DNA of 22,016 bases from an uncultured Vogesella sp. GTDB lineage: Bacteria; Pseudomonadota; Gammaproteobacteria; Burkholderiales; Chromobacteriaceae. The translations under genes and the position numbers were made by a program. The DNA lies in the NCBI GenBank assembly GCA_946479405.1, contig CAMLGD010000027.1:1-22016 (forward strand), in the 5' to 3' direction. A model generated the notes under the pieces. The model did not search any database and was not told where the DNA came from. It worked only from the letters and a program-made list of their open reading frames with translations. How positions within the stretch are numbered: the stretch's first letter is position 1; each line of letters opens with the position of its first letter. Shown piece after piece: positions 16,272 to 22,016 of the stretch.

Positions 16272-16682
16272 TTACTGCCCCAGCTGCAAGGTCTTTTGCA
16301 GCAAGGTCTTGGCGGTATTCACAATTTCGACGTTGGTCTGGTAGGAGCGCGAAGCGGAGATCATGTCCGCCATTTCTTCCACCAGATTGACGTTGGACAT
16401 CTTCACGTAGCCGTTCTCGTCTGCCAGCGGATGACCCGGCTGGTACTTCATGCGGAACGGCGAGGTATCCTCCGCCACGGCGGTGACACGCACACCGGCC
16501 ACCTGCGGCACATCGGCCTTTACCGGCGTAGCGGTAAACACGGCATGGCGCGCACGGTACGGTTCGCCGGTGGAGCTGGTGGAGCTTTCCGCGTTGGCGA
16601 TATTGCTGGCCACCAGGTTCAGGCGCATCGACTGCGCGGTCATCGCCGAGCCGGCAATATTGAAGACATTAGACAGAGACAT
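16272..16682 (-). CDS. flgC: Proximal rod protein FlgC
   Basis: 136-residue proximal rod subunit, matching the E. coli length (134). The rod signature MSLSNVFNIAGSAMTAQSMRLNLVASNIANAESST and the C-terminal motif VKMSNVNLVEEMADMISASRSYQTNVEIVNTAKTLLQKTLQLGQ are clear. The start has AAGGGCGG upstream, within the end of flgB. Only 2 bp separate it from the flgB stop, so translation is probably coupled. Confidence 0.97.
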   Translation of the reverse strand: MSLSNVFNIAGSAMTAQSMRLNLVASNIANAESSTSSTGEPYRARHAVFTATPVKADVPQVAGVRVTAVAEDTSPFRMKYQPGHPLADENGYVKMSNVNLVEEMADMISASRSYQTNVEIVNTAKTLLQKTLQLGQ

Positions 16683-16684
16683 GA

Positions 16685-17092
16685 TTATTGGCCGCCCTTG
16701 ATGGCATCCATCAGGCCGCTGATACGGCGGCCGAGGAAAGTCAGCGTGCTTTGATACTTGAGCGCATTGTCGGTATAAGCCGCGCGCTCGATATCCATAT
16801 CCACCGAGTTGCCGTCGATGCTGCGCTGTACCGCGCTGCGATACTGCAGCTCGCCCCCCGCTGCCTGGCTGCCACGGCCGGTCAGATGGCGGCTATCGGT
16901 CAGCGCCATGCCCAGCGAACTATTCTGCTGGCTGGTCTGCGCCTGCAGCGCCTTGGCAAAGTCGAAGTCAACCGCCTTGTAACCCGGGGTGTCCGCGTTG
17001 GCGATATTGCCGGCAATCACTTCCGCACGCTTGGCTCGCAGATCGAGCGAATGCTGCAGAAAGTCGAGTTGCTGGGACATCTTGTTCAACAT
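16685..17092 (-). CDS. flgB: Proximal rod protein FlgB
   Basis: 135-residue proximal rod subunit (E. coli 138) and first gene of the flagellar block. It opens MLNKMSQQLDFLQHSLDLRAKRAEVIAGNIANADTPGYKAVDFDFAKAL, the standard FlgB start. The frame is open to an ATG at 17122, but the sigma-54-like promoter at 17128-17144 predicts a transcript start near 17117, after that codon, so the internal ATG 17092 is preferred. It also aligns with known FlgB starts. The SD is weak (GGTG about 8 bases upstream). Confidence 0.94.
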   Translation of the reverse strand: MLNKMSQQLDFLQHSLDLRAKRAEVIAGNIANADTPGYKAVDFDFAKALQAQTSQQNSSLGMALTDSRHLTGRGSQAAGGELQYRSAVQRSIDGNSVDMDIERAAYTDNALKYQSTLTFLGRRISGLMDAIKGGQ

Positions 17093-17127
17093 GGCACGGC
17101 ACCAGTCAGGTGGAATAGCCATGTTAA

Positions 17128-17144
17128 AGCACGATGCGTGCCAA
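17128..17144 (-). promoter_or_regulatory. Putative sigma-54 (RpoN) promoter for flgB operon
   Basis: Minus strand reads TTGGCACG-CATC-GTGCT. The -24 half is a perfect match to TTGGCACG, and the -12 half GTGCT differs from TTGCW at one base with the invariant GC in place. The predicted start is near 17117, a leader of about 25 nt before ATG 17092. RpoN-driven flgB operons are known in Pseudomonas and Vibrio-type flagellar hierarchies. Confidence 0.72.
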
Positions 17145-17200
17145 CATTTTTTTGCGATTAACCCTCAAGAAAATCAGGCCTCTGCCGAGTGGCATCGATG

Positions 17201-17232
17201 GCGGCAAGGCGGCAAGCGGCAAGATTTGCCGC
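17201..17232. promoter_or_regulatory. Repeat cluster, candidate enhancer site for flgB promoter
   Basis: Three direct copies of GCGGCAAG (17201-17208, 17209-17216, 17216-17223), the last forming an inverted repeat GCGGCAA-GAT-TTGCCGC (17216-17232). The cluster lies about 84-115 bp upstream of the predicted flgB start, the usual distance for activators of sigma-54 promoters. The binding protein is unknown; a FlrC/FleR-type regulator is an inference. Confidence 0.4.
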
Positions 17233-17244
17233 CCAGTAAAGCAA

Positions 17245-17269
17245 AACGCCACCGCTTGCCGGTGGCGTT
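17245..17269 (-). terminator. Intrinsic terminator, distal, downstream of osmC
   Basis: Perfect 10-bp stem AACGCCACCG / CGGTGGCGTT with a 5-base loop. On the minus strand it is followed by TTGCTTT. It is the second of two hairpins that would keep osmC transcription from entering the flgB promoter region. Confidence 0.7.
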
Positions 17270-17364
17270 GCAGATTTCGCGTATCGCGCCTCGGCCTGAC
17301 AAGGCCAGCACGGCAGGGCGGGGCGAGAGATGGCGGCAGGCTGCCACCCGCGCAGAAAAGACAA

Positions 17365-17384
17365 GGCCCGGCAGCTGCCGGGCC
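17365..17384 (-). terminator. Intrinsic terminator, proximal, downstream of osmC
   Basis: A 20-base perfect palindrome GGCCCGGCAGCTGCCGGGCC, followed on the minus strand by TTGTCTTTTC. It is very GC-rich and so a stable hairpin, though the T run is interrupted. It lies about 50 nt after the osmC stop. Confidence 0.65.
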
Positions 17385-17422
17385 TGTTGTACCTGATACG
17401 TTATCCGCGGCAACCGCCGCAA

Positions 17423-17432
17423 GGTTGGCCGC
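17423..17432 (+). repeat. Dispersed motif copy 9, intergenic
   Basis: Immediately downstream of the osmC stop. It pairs with GCGGCAACC (17407-17415), an inverted copy lacking one C, to give a bulged hairpin with a 7-base loop. Confidence 0.85.
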
Positions 17433-17433
17433 A

Positions 17434-17853
17434 TCAATCGTCGCTGCGAATCTCGAAATCGTGGGTAATGTCGGCGGTTTTGCCCAGCATGATGGAGGCG
17501 GAACAATATTTGTCTGCTGACAGCGAGATGGCGCGCTCCACCACCTCCGGCTTCAGGTTGCGGCCAACCACCACAAAGTGGAAGTGAATACGGGTAAACA
17601 CCTTGGGGTCGACCTCGGCACGCTCGGCATCCATTTCCACCCAGCAATCGCGCACGTCCTGGCGCGACTTTTTCAGGATGTTGATCACGTCGTAGCTGGT
17701 ACAGCCGGCGGTGCCCAGCAGCAGCAATTCCATCGGGCGCGGGCCCAGATTGCGGCCGCCGCCTTCCGGCGCGCCATCCATCACCACCGCATGGCCGCTA
17801 CCGGTTTCCCCCATGAAACACACCCCGTCCACCCACTTCAATCTGGCCTTCAT
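17434..17853 (-). CDS. OsmC-family protein, YhfA type
   Basis: 139-residue OsmC-family protein. Members of the wider family reduce organic hydroperoxides with two cysteines; YhfA-type members have no firmly known function. It lines up well from memory with E. coli YhfA: MKARLKWVDGVCFMGETGSGHAVVMDG, then RPMELLLLGTAGCTSYDVINILKKSRQDV and DKYCSASIMLGKTADITHDFEI. The two family cysteines are C51 and C117. The frame runs 34 codons further upstream, but ATG 17853 has GGAG seven bases before it, and the upstream part overlaps the divergent promoters. It is divergent from tsaD and followed by two terminators. Confidence 0.92.
   Translation of the reverse strand: MKARLKWVDGVCFMGETGSGHAVVMDGAPEGGGRNLGPRPMELLLLGTAGCTSYDVINILKKSRQDVRDCWVEMDAERAEVDPKVFTRIHFHFVVVGRNLKPEVVERAISLSADKYCSASIMLGKTADITHDFEIRSDD
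17560..17569 (-). repeat. Dispersed motif copy 10
   Basis: Inside osmC, 11-mer form, encoding VGRNL; inverted relative to copy 9 about 130 bp away. Confidence 0.85.
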
Positions 17854-17881
17854 TGTTGTTCTCCGCTCAAAACAGGCGCCT

Positions 17882-17910
17882 AGCCTAACATTGCCGATTT
17901 GGGCGGACAA
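17882..17910 (-). promoter_or_regulatory. Putative sigma-70 promoter for osmC
   Basis: Minus strand TTGTCC (17910-17905), 17-base spacer, TAGGCT (17887-17882). The -35 box abuts the -35 box of the divergent tsaD promoter, with no base between. Confidence 0.5.
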
Positions 17911-17927
17911 AGAATCACCGGTAAAAT
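17899..17927 (+). promoter_or_regulatory. Putative sigma-70 promoter for tsaD
   Basis: TTGGGC (17899-17904), 17-base spacer, TAAAAT (17922-17927). The predicted start near 17934 leaves a leader of about 24 nt. It shares the region with the osmC promoter on the other strand. Confidence 0.6.
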
Positions 17928-17957
17928 GAAAAGATTGATTTGTTTTGAAGCCCAATA

Positions 17958-18983
17958 ATGCTTGTACTTGGTATTGAATCGTCCTGTGACGAAACCGGCG
18001 TCGCCCTGTACGACACCGAACGCGGCCTGATCGCCGACCAGCTGCACAGCCAGATGGCCATGCACGCCGAGTACGGCGGTGTGGTGCCGGAGCTGGCCAG
18101 CCGCGACCACATCCGCCGCATCCGCCCGCTGACCGACGCCTGCCTGGCCGAAGCCGGCGTCAGCCTGCAGGACATCGACGCGGTGGCCTACACCCAGGGG
18201 CCGGGGCTGGGCGGCGCGCTGCTGGTAGGCGCCAGCTTTGCCAATGCGCTGGCCTTTGGCCTCGGCAAGCCGGTGATTCCGGTGCACCACCTGGAAGGCC
18301 ACCTGCTGTCACCGCTGCTGGCGGAGCCGCGGCCAACGTTTCCGTTCCTGGCGCTGCTGGTTTCCGGCGGCCACACCCAGATCATGGCGGTGCGCGGCGT
18401 CGGCCAGTACCAGATCCTGGGTGAAACGCTGGACGATGCCGCCGGCGAAGCCTTCGACAAGACCGCAAAACTGCTGGGCCTGCCCTACCCCGGCGGCCCG
18501 CTGCTGTCGAAGCTGGCCGAGGAAGGCGACCCGGCGCGCTTTACCCTACCACGGCCGATGCTGCGCTCCGGCGATCTGGACATGAGCTTTTCCGGCCTCA
18601 AGACCGCGGTGCTGACGCTGAGCAAGCAGGTGCAGGCCGAGCATGGCGGTATCGACGAGCAGGCGCGCAAGGACATCTGCCGCGCGTTCCAGGAAGCCAT
18701 CGTCGAGGTGCTGGTAAGCAAATGCCAGCAGGCGCTGAAGCAGACCGGCATGAGCCAGCTGGTGGTGGCCGGCGGCGTCGGCGCCAACAAACAGCTGCGC
18801 GCGGCACTGGATGCCGCCGCCAAGCGCCGCAAGTTCGCGGTGTATTACCCGCCGCTGAAGCTGTGCACCGACAACGGCGCCATGATCGCCTTCGCCGGCG
18901 CCATGCGCCTGTCGCAAGCCCAGGCTGCCGGCGGCTTCACCGTGAAGCCACGCTGGGATCTGTCCAGCCTGCCGGCGGTATAA
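17958..18983 (+). CDS. tsaD: tRNA threonylcarbamoyladenosine synthase subunit TsaD
   Basis: 341-residue TsaD (also called Gcp/YgjD). With TsaB and TsaE it transfers the threonylcarbamoyl group to A37 of tRNAs that read ANN codons; it is nearly universal and often essential. Metal ligands H111 and H115 are in [12 protein letters not shown]. Other conserved parts are the N-terminal [15 protein letters not shown], the nucleotide-binding LLVSGGHTQ (about 133-141), SGLKTAVL, and the C-terminal [15 protein letters not shown]. Length matches the E. coli protein (337). Start ATG 17958 fits the family, although the SD is weak (GAAG). The usual neighbour rpsU is not here; osmC is divergent instead. Confidence 0.97.
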   Translation: MLVLGIESSCDETGVALYDTERGLIADQLHSQMAMHAEYGGVVPELASRDHIRRIRPLTDACLAEAGVSLQDIDAVAYTQGPGLGGALLVGASFANALAFGLGKPVIPVHHLEGHLLSPLLAEPRPTFPFLALLVSGGHTQIMAVRGVGQYQILGETLDDAAGEAFDKTAKLLGLPYPGGPLLSKLAEEGDPARFTLPRPMLRSGDLDMSFSGLKTAVLTLSKQVQAEHGGIDEQARKDICRAFQEAIVEVLVSKCQQALKQTGMSQLVVAGGVGANKQLRAALDAAAKRRKFAVYYPPLKLCTDNGAMIAFAGAMRLSQAQAAGGFTVKPRWDLSSLPAV

Positions 18984-19120
18984 CCCTGAATTTTTGCCAC
19001 GGAACCCCACGGCAGCTACGGAAAACACCGCGCCCCCTCCCGGTATTGCAACATGGTTGGCCGCATCCGCCAACAGCGTTGCGCCGGAACACCCGGGCGC
19101 TGCCGTAGCCCCAAGAAAAC
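18984..19120 (+). other. tsaD-yheS intergenic gap
   Basis: 137 bases with no convincing ORF, promoter or T-tract terminator. It holds one copy of the dispersed motif (19055-19064), which also forms a small hairpin GTTGGC / GCCAAC with a 7-base loop. Confidence 0.6.
19055..19064 (+). repeat. Dispersed motif copy 11, intergenic
   Basis: Between tsaD and yheS, 11-mer form. Confidence 0.85.
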
Positions 19121-21040
19121 ATGATCCAGCTAAAGAACCTCACCCTGCGCCGCGGCCTGAAAGAATTGCTTGTTGCGGCCAACCTCACCATCAACCCCGG
19201 CAATAAGGTCGGCATGGTTGGCGCCAACGGCGCCGGCAAGTCCAGCCTGTTCGCGCTGTTGCGCGGCGAACTGCACGCCGAAAGCGGCGATGCCATCGTG
19301 CCGGCACACTGGACCATGGCGCATGTGGCGCAGGAAACCCCGGCGCTGCAGCGCAGTGCGCTGGACTACGTGCTGGATGGCGATGCCGAACTGCGCAGCC
19401 TGGAACAGCAGCTGGCCGCCGCCGAACATAGCGGCGACGGCCACGCTATCGGCCATCTGCACGAAGAACTGGCGCGTATCGACGGCTATGCCGCGCCCTC
19501 GCGCGGCGCACGGCTGCTTACCGGCCTGGGTTTCAGTCAGGAGGGGCAACAACGCCCGGTGGCGGAGTTTTCCGGTGGCTGGCGCATGCGCCTGAACCTG
19601 GCGCAGGCGCTGATGTGCCGCTCCGACCTGCTGCTGCTGGACGAACCCACCAACCACCTGGATCTGGAAACGGTGTTGTGGCTGGAAGACTGGCTGAAGG
19701 CCTATCCGGGCACACTGCTGGTGATCTCGCACGACCGCGATTTTCTGGATAGCGTGACCACCCACATCGTGGAAGTCGCCTCGCAAACACTGACGCTGTA
19801 CACCGGCAACTACAGCCAGTTCGAGGTGATGCGCGCCGAGAAGCTGTCGCGGCAGCAAGGGGCCTTCGAGAAACAGCAGCGCGAGATCGCGCATCTGGAA
19901 TCGTTCATCACCCGCTTCAAGGCCAAGGCCAGCAAGGCGCGCCAGGCACAGAGCCGCGTCAAGGCGCTGGAGAAGCTGGAGCGCGTGGCGCCGGCGCATA
20001 TCGCCTCTCCGTTCGACTTCCACTTCGACACCCCGGACAACCTGCCCAACCCGCTGCTGCGACTGGACAACATCAGCGTCGGTTACGGTGCGCAGCCCAT
20101 CCTGCAGCGCATCAGCCTGTCAGTAATGGCCGGCAGCCGTATCGGCCTCTTGGGCGTCAACGGCGCCGGCAAGTCCACGCTGGTGAAGCTGCTGGCCGCC
20201 GAGCTCAAACCGCAGTCTGGCGAGCTGATCAGCGCACAGATGTTGAAGATCGGCTACTTCGCCCAGCACCAGCTGGACACGCTGCGCTCGGACGAATCGC
20301 CACTGTGGCATATGCAGAAGCTGGCGCCGGAAGTGCGCGAACAGGAGCTGCGCAACTTTCTCGGCGGTTTCAACTTCCGTGGCGATAACGTCACCGACCC
20401 GGTAGGGCCGATGTCCGGCGGCGAGAAATCGCGACTGGCACTGGCGCTGATCGTGTGGCAGAAGCCCAACCTGCTGCTGCTGGACGAACCGACCAACCAC
20501 CTGGACCTGGAAATGCGCCATGCGCTGACCATAGCGCTGCAGGACTTTGCCGGTGCGCTGGTGGTGGTGTCGCACGATCGCGCCCTACTGGAAGCCACCA
20601 CCGACGATTTCTGGCTGGTGGCGGATGGTACCGTCAGCGCCTTCGATGGCGACCTGGAAGACTATCGCCAGTGGCGCCTGGCACAGCTGGCGCAACAGGG
20701 CCAGAGCGGCAGCCCGAGCGGTGGCGATGCGCAGAACGTTGGCCGCAAGGAACAGAAGCGGCAGGAAGCAGAGGCGCGGCAAAAACTGGCCGCGGCCAAA
20801 AAGCCGCTGCTGAACAAATTGAACAAGCTGGAAAAGCAGCTGGACGCGTTGTCGCAGGAAAAAGCCGCGCTGGAAGCGTTTCTGTCATCGGAAGATGCCT
20901 ACAATGACGCCAATCGCCAGCAGCTGAGCAGCAGTGTCAAGCGCCAGGGCGAGGTCTGCAGTCAGCTGGAAGAAGTGGAAATGGACTGGCTGGCACTGCA
21001 GGAAGAAATCGACAGCCTGGAACAGGCGCACGCCCAGTAA
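19121..21040 (+). CDS. yheS: ABC-F family ATPase YheS
   Basis: 639-residue soluble ABC-F protein with two ATPase domains and no membrane segment. ABC-F proteins act at the ribosomal E site to relieve stalled translation. Domain 1: Walker A GANGAGKSS (34-42), signature FSGGWRMRLNLAQAL, Walker B LLLLDEPTNHLDLE. An interdomain helical linker (about 230-300) contains FKAKASKARQAQSRVKALEKLE. Domain 2: Walker A GVNGAGKST (about 345-353), signature MSGGEKSRLALALIVW, Walker B LLLLDEPTNHLDLE. A charged C-terminal coiled coil (about 545-639) completes the protein. Length and sequence fit E. coli YheS (637 residues) better than Uup or EttA. Start MIQLKNLTLRRG is standard. It is transcribed away from tsaD and may share its transcript. 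Confidence 0.95.
   Translation: MIQLKNLTLRRGLKELLVAANLTINPGNKVGMVGANGAGKSSLFALLRGELHAESGDAIVPAHWTMAHVAQETPALQRSALDYVLDGDAELRSLEQQLAAAEHSGDGHAIGHLHEELARIDGYAAPSRGARLLTGLGFSQEGQQRPVAEFSGGWRMRLNLAQALMCRSDLLLLDEPTNHLDLETVLWLEDWLKAYPGTLLVISHDRDFLDSVTTHIVEVASQTLTLYTGNYSQFEVMRAEKLSRQQGAFEKQQREIAHLESFITRFKAKASKARQAQSRVKALEKLERVAPAHIASPFDFHFDTPDNLPNPLLRLDNISVGYGAQPILQRISLSVMAGSRIGLLGVNGAGKSTLVKLLAAELKPQSGELISAQMLKIGYFAQHQLDTLRSDESPLWHMQKLAPEVREQELRNFLGGFNFRGDNVTDPVGPMSGGEKSRLALALIVWQKPNLLLLDEPTNHLDLEMRHALTIALQDFAGALVVVSHDRALLEATTDDFWLVADGTVSAFDGDLEDYRQWRLAQLAQQGQSGSPSGGDAQNVGRKEQKRQEAEARQKLAAAKKPLLNKLNKLEKQLDALSQEKAALEAFLSSEDAYNDANRQQLSSSVKRQGEVCSQLEEVEMDWLALQEEIDSLEQAHAQ
19175..19184 (-). repeat. Dispersed motif copy 12
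   Basis: Start of yheS, 11-mer form, encoding VAANLT; inverted relative to copy 11 about 110 bp away. Confidence 0.85.
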
Positions 21041-21068
21041 GCAATTGTTCAAACACTTGATCGCGCCT

Positions 21069-21078
21069 GCGGCCAACC
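21069..21078 (-). repeat. Dispersed motif copy 13, intergenic
   Basis: Between yheS and the peptidase gene, 11-mer form, abutting the putative -35 box. Confidence 0.85.
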
Positions 21079-21107
21079 ATGACGGCGGCCGCCAAGCGGT
21101 CTACAAT
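21079..21107 (+). promoter_or_regulatory. Putative sigma-70 promoter for the M14 peptidase gene
   Basis: ATGACG (21079-21084), 17-base spacer, TACAAT (21102-21107). The -10 is a good match (5/6) and the -35 a partial one (4/6). The -35 directly abuts the dispersed motif copy at 21069-21078. Confidence 0.45.
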
Positions 21108-21136
21108 CCCGCCCTTGATCAGGAAGGATGCACCAC

Positions 21137-22016
21137 ATGAAAATCAGCAGCAATTTCGATGCCGGCAGCATTGAGGTAGTTTCCGCCACCAGCTTTGACG
21201 ATATCCAGCTGCGTATCCGCAAGGACAATGCCTCGGACTTTGCGCAATGGTTTTATTTCCGACTGCAGGGTGCTGCCTACGAGACTTGCAAGCTGCGCTT
21301 TCTCAACCTGAACGAAACCGCCTACCCCAACAGCTGGGATGGCTATCAGGCGGTGGCGTCCTACGACCGCGTGAACTGGTTCCGCGTACCAACGTACACC
21401 GATGGCAACGAGCTGGTGATCGAGCATGCGCCGCTGGCCGGCAGCATCTACTACGCCTACTTCGAGCCTTATTCGCACGAGCAGCACCTGAACCTGATCG
21501 GCATGGCGCAAAGCTCCGGCCTGTGTCAGGTCTCCGACCTGGGTTCCACGGTGCAGGGCCGCGACATCAATCTGCTGACCATCGGCCACGAAGTGGAATC
21601 GGACCTGAAAGTATGGGTGACCGCACGCCAGCACCCGGGCGAAACCATGGCCGAATGGTTTGTCGAGGGCCTGATCACCCGCCTGCTGGACACGCTGGAC
21701 CCGACCTCGCGCGCACTACTGGACCGCGCCACCTTCTACATCGTGCCGAACATGAACCCGGACGGCTCGGTACTGGGCAACCTGCGTACCAACGCCGCCG
21801 GCGCCAACCTGAACCGCGAATGGCTGAACCCGAGCGCAGAAACCAGCCCGGAGGTGTTCCACGTGCGCAACAAGATGCAGGAAACCGGCGTCGATCTGTT
21901 CCTGGACATCCACGGCGACGAGACCATCCCCTACATCTTCGTGGCCGGCACCGAGGGCGTGCCCAGCTACGACGAGCGTATCGCGCGGCTGGAGGACAAG
22001 TTCAAGCACCTGCTGC
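21137..22016 (+). CDS. M14 zinc carboxypeptidase, cytosolic carboxypeptidase-like (3' end missing)
   Basis: First 293 residues of an M14-family metallopeptidase; the frame is still open at the window edge. An N-terminal beta-rich domain (about 1-115) with WFYFRL and WDGYQAVASYDRVNWFRV is typical of the M14_6 / cytosolic carboxypeptidase-like group. The catalytic domain follows. Zinc ligands are H166 and E169 in ARQHPGETMAEW and H259 in LDIHGDE. The substrate-binding region is NMNPDG (205-210) with NLNREW (224-229). No signal peptide is seen, so a cytosolic location is expected. AAGGA precedes the ATG. Eukaryotic relatives trim glutamates from tubulin; the substrate of bacterial members is poorly known. 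Confidence 0.92.
   Translation, partial: MKISSNFDAGSIEVVSATSFDDIQLRIRKDNASDFAQWFYFRLQGAAYETCKLRFLNLNETAYPNSWDGYQAVASYDRVNWFRVPTYTDGNELVIEHAPLAGSIYYAYFEPYSHEQHLNLIGMAQSSGLCQVSDLGSTVQGRDINLLTIGHEVESDLKVWVTARQHPGETMAEWFVEGLITRLLDTLDPTSRALLDRATFYIVPNMNPDGSVLGNLRTNAAGANLNREWLNPSAETSPEVFHVRNKMQETGVDLFLDIHGDETIPYIFVAGTEGVPSYDERIARLEDKFKHLL

Noticed and set aside
14764..16344. Long + strand open frame (526 codons) opposite flgE and flgD
   Set aside because: Antisense shadow spanning two well-identified genes and their gap; no domain visible.
17854..17955. 34-codon upstream extension of osmC
   Set aside because: It overlaps the divergent promoters and lacks an SD, whereas ATG 17853 has a well-placed GGAG and matches the known family start.

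Overview
This 22 kb window looks like a chromosomal segment of a flagellated, GC-rich betaproteobacterium. The gene content and protein sequences suggest the Neisseriales side (Chromobacteriaceae: Chromobacterium, Vogesella, Aquitalea and relatives). That placement is from memory of protein families, not from a search. Almost every base is assigned to a gene or a short regulatory gap. No tRNA, rRNA, IS element, prophage or CRISPR array was seen.

Layout from left to right. (1) The 3' part of hrpA, a DEAH-box RNA helicase cut by the window edge (+ strand, 1-3416). (2) Two tandem paralogous HD-GYP-like genes (+, 3496-5859). Both keep the GYP motif but have lost the HD dyad and other metal ligands. 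(3) A bidirectional terminator at 5863-5892. (4) A minus-strand block from 17092 down to 5894, flgB-C-D-E-F-G-H-I-J-K-L followed by an RsuA/RluF-type pseudouridine synthase. It encodes the rod, hook, P and L rings, the rod-cap/muramidase and the hook-filament junction proteins. flgA, flgM and flgN are not in the window. (5) osmC (yhfA type, minus) divergent from tsaD (+), with back-to-back promoters. (6) yheS, an ABC-F ATPase (+). (7) The 5' part of an M14 metallocarboxypeptidase related to cytosolic carboxypeptidases (+, cut by the right edge).

Regulation that can be read from the sequence. The flagellar block seems to be split into timed units. A sigma-54-like promoter lies ahead of flgB, with repeat elements at the distance expected for an enhancer. 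Between flgI and flgJ there is an intrinsic terminator whose distal arm overlaps a second sigma-54-like promoter. A GCCGATAT element ahead of flgK resembles a sigma-28 -10 box. Together they suggest flgB-I, flgJ(KL) and flgKL units, as in sigma-54/sigma-28 flagellar hierarchies. The predicted sigma-54 start points also settle the start codons of flgB and flgJ.

The most unexpected signal is a dispersed 10-mer, GGTTGGCCGC, found 13 times in 22 kb (6 forward, 7 reverse; 10 copies extend to GGTTGGCCGCA). It lies in unrelated genes, in different reading frames and in intergenic gaps. Its density and lack of strand preference resemble a DNA uptake sequence, but it does not match the Neisseriaceae uptake core (GCCGTCTGAA) that I know. 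It may be an undescribed uptake or other genome-signature motif of this lineage.
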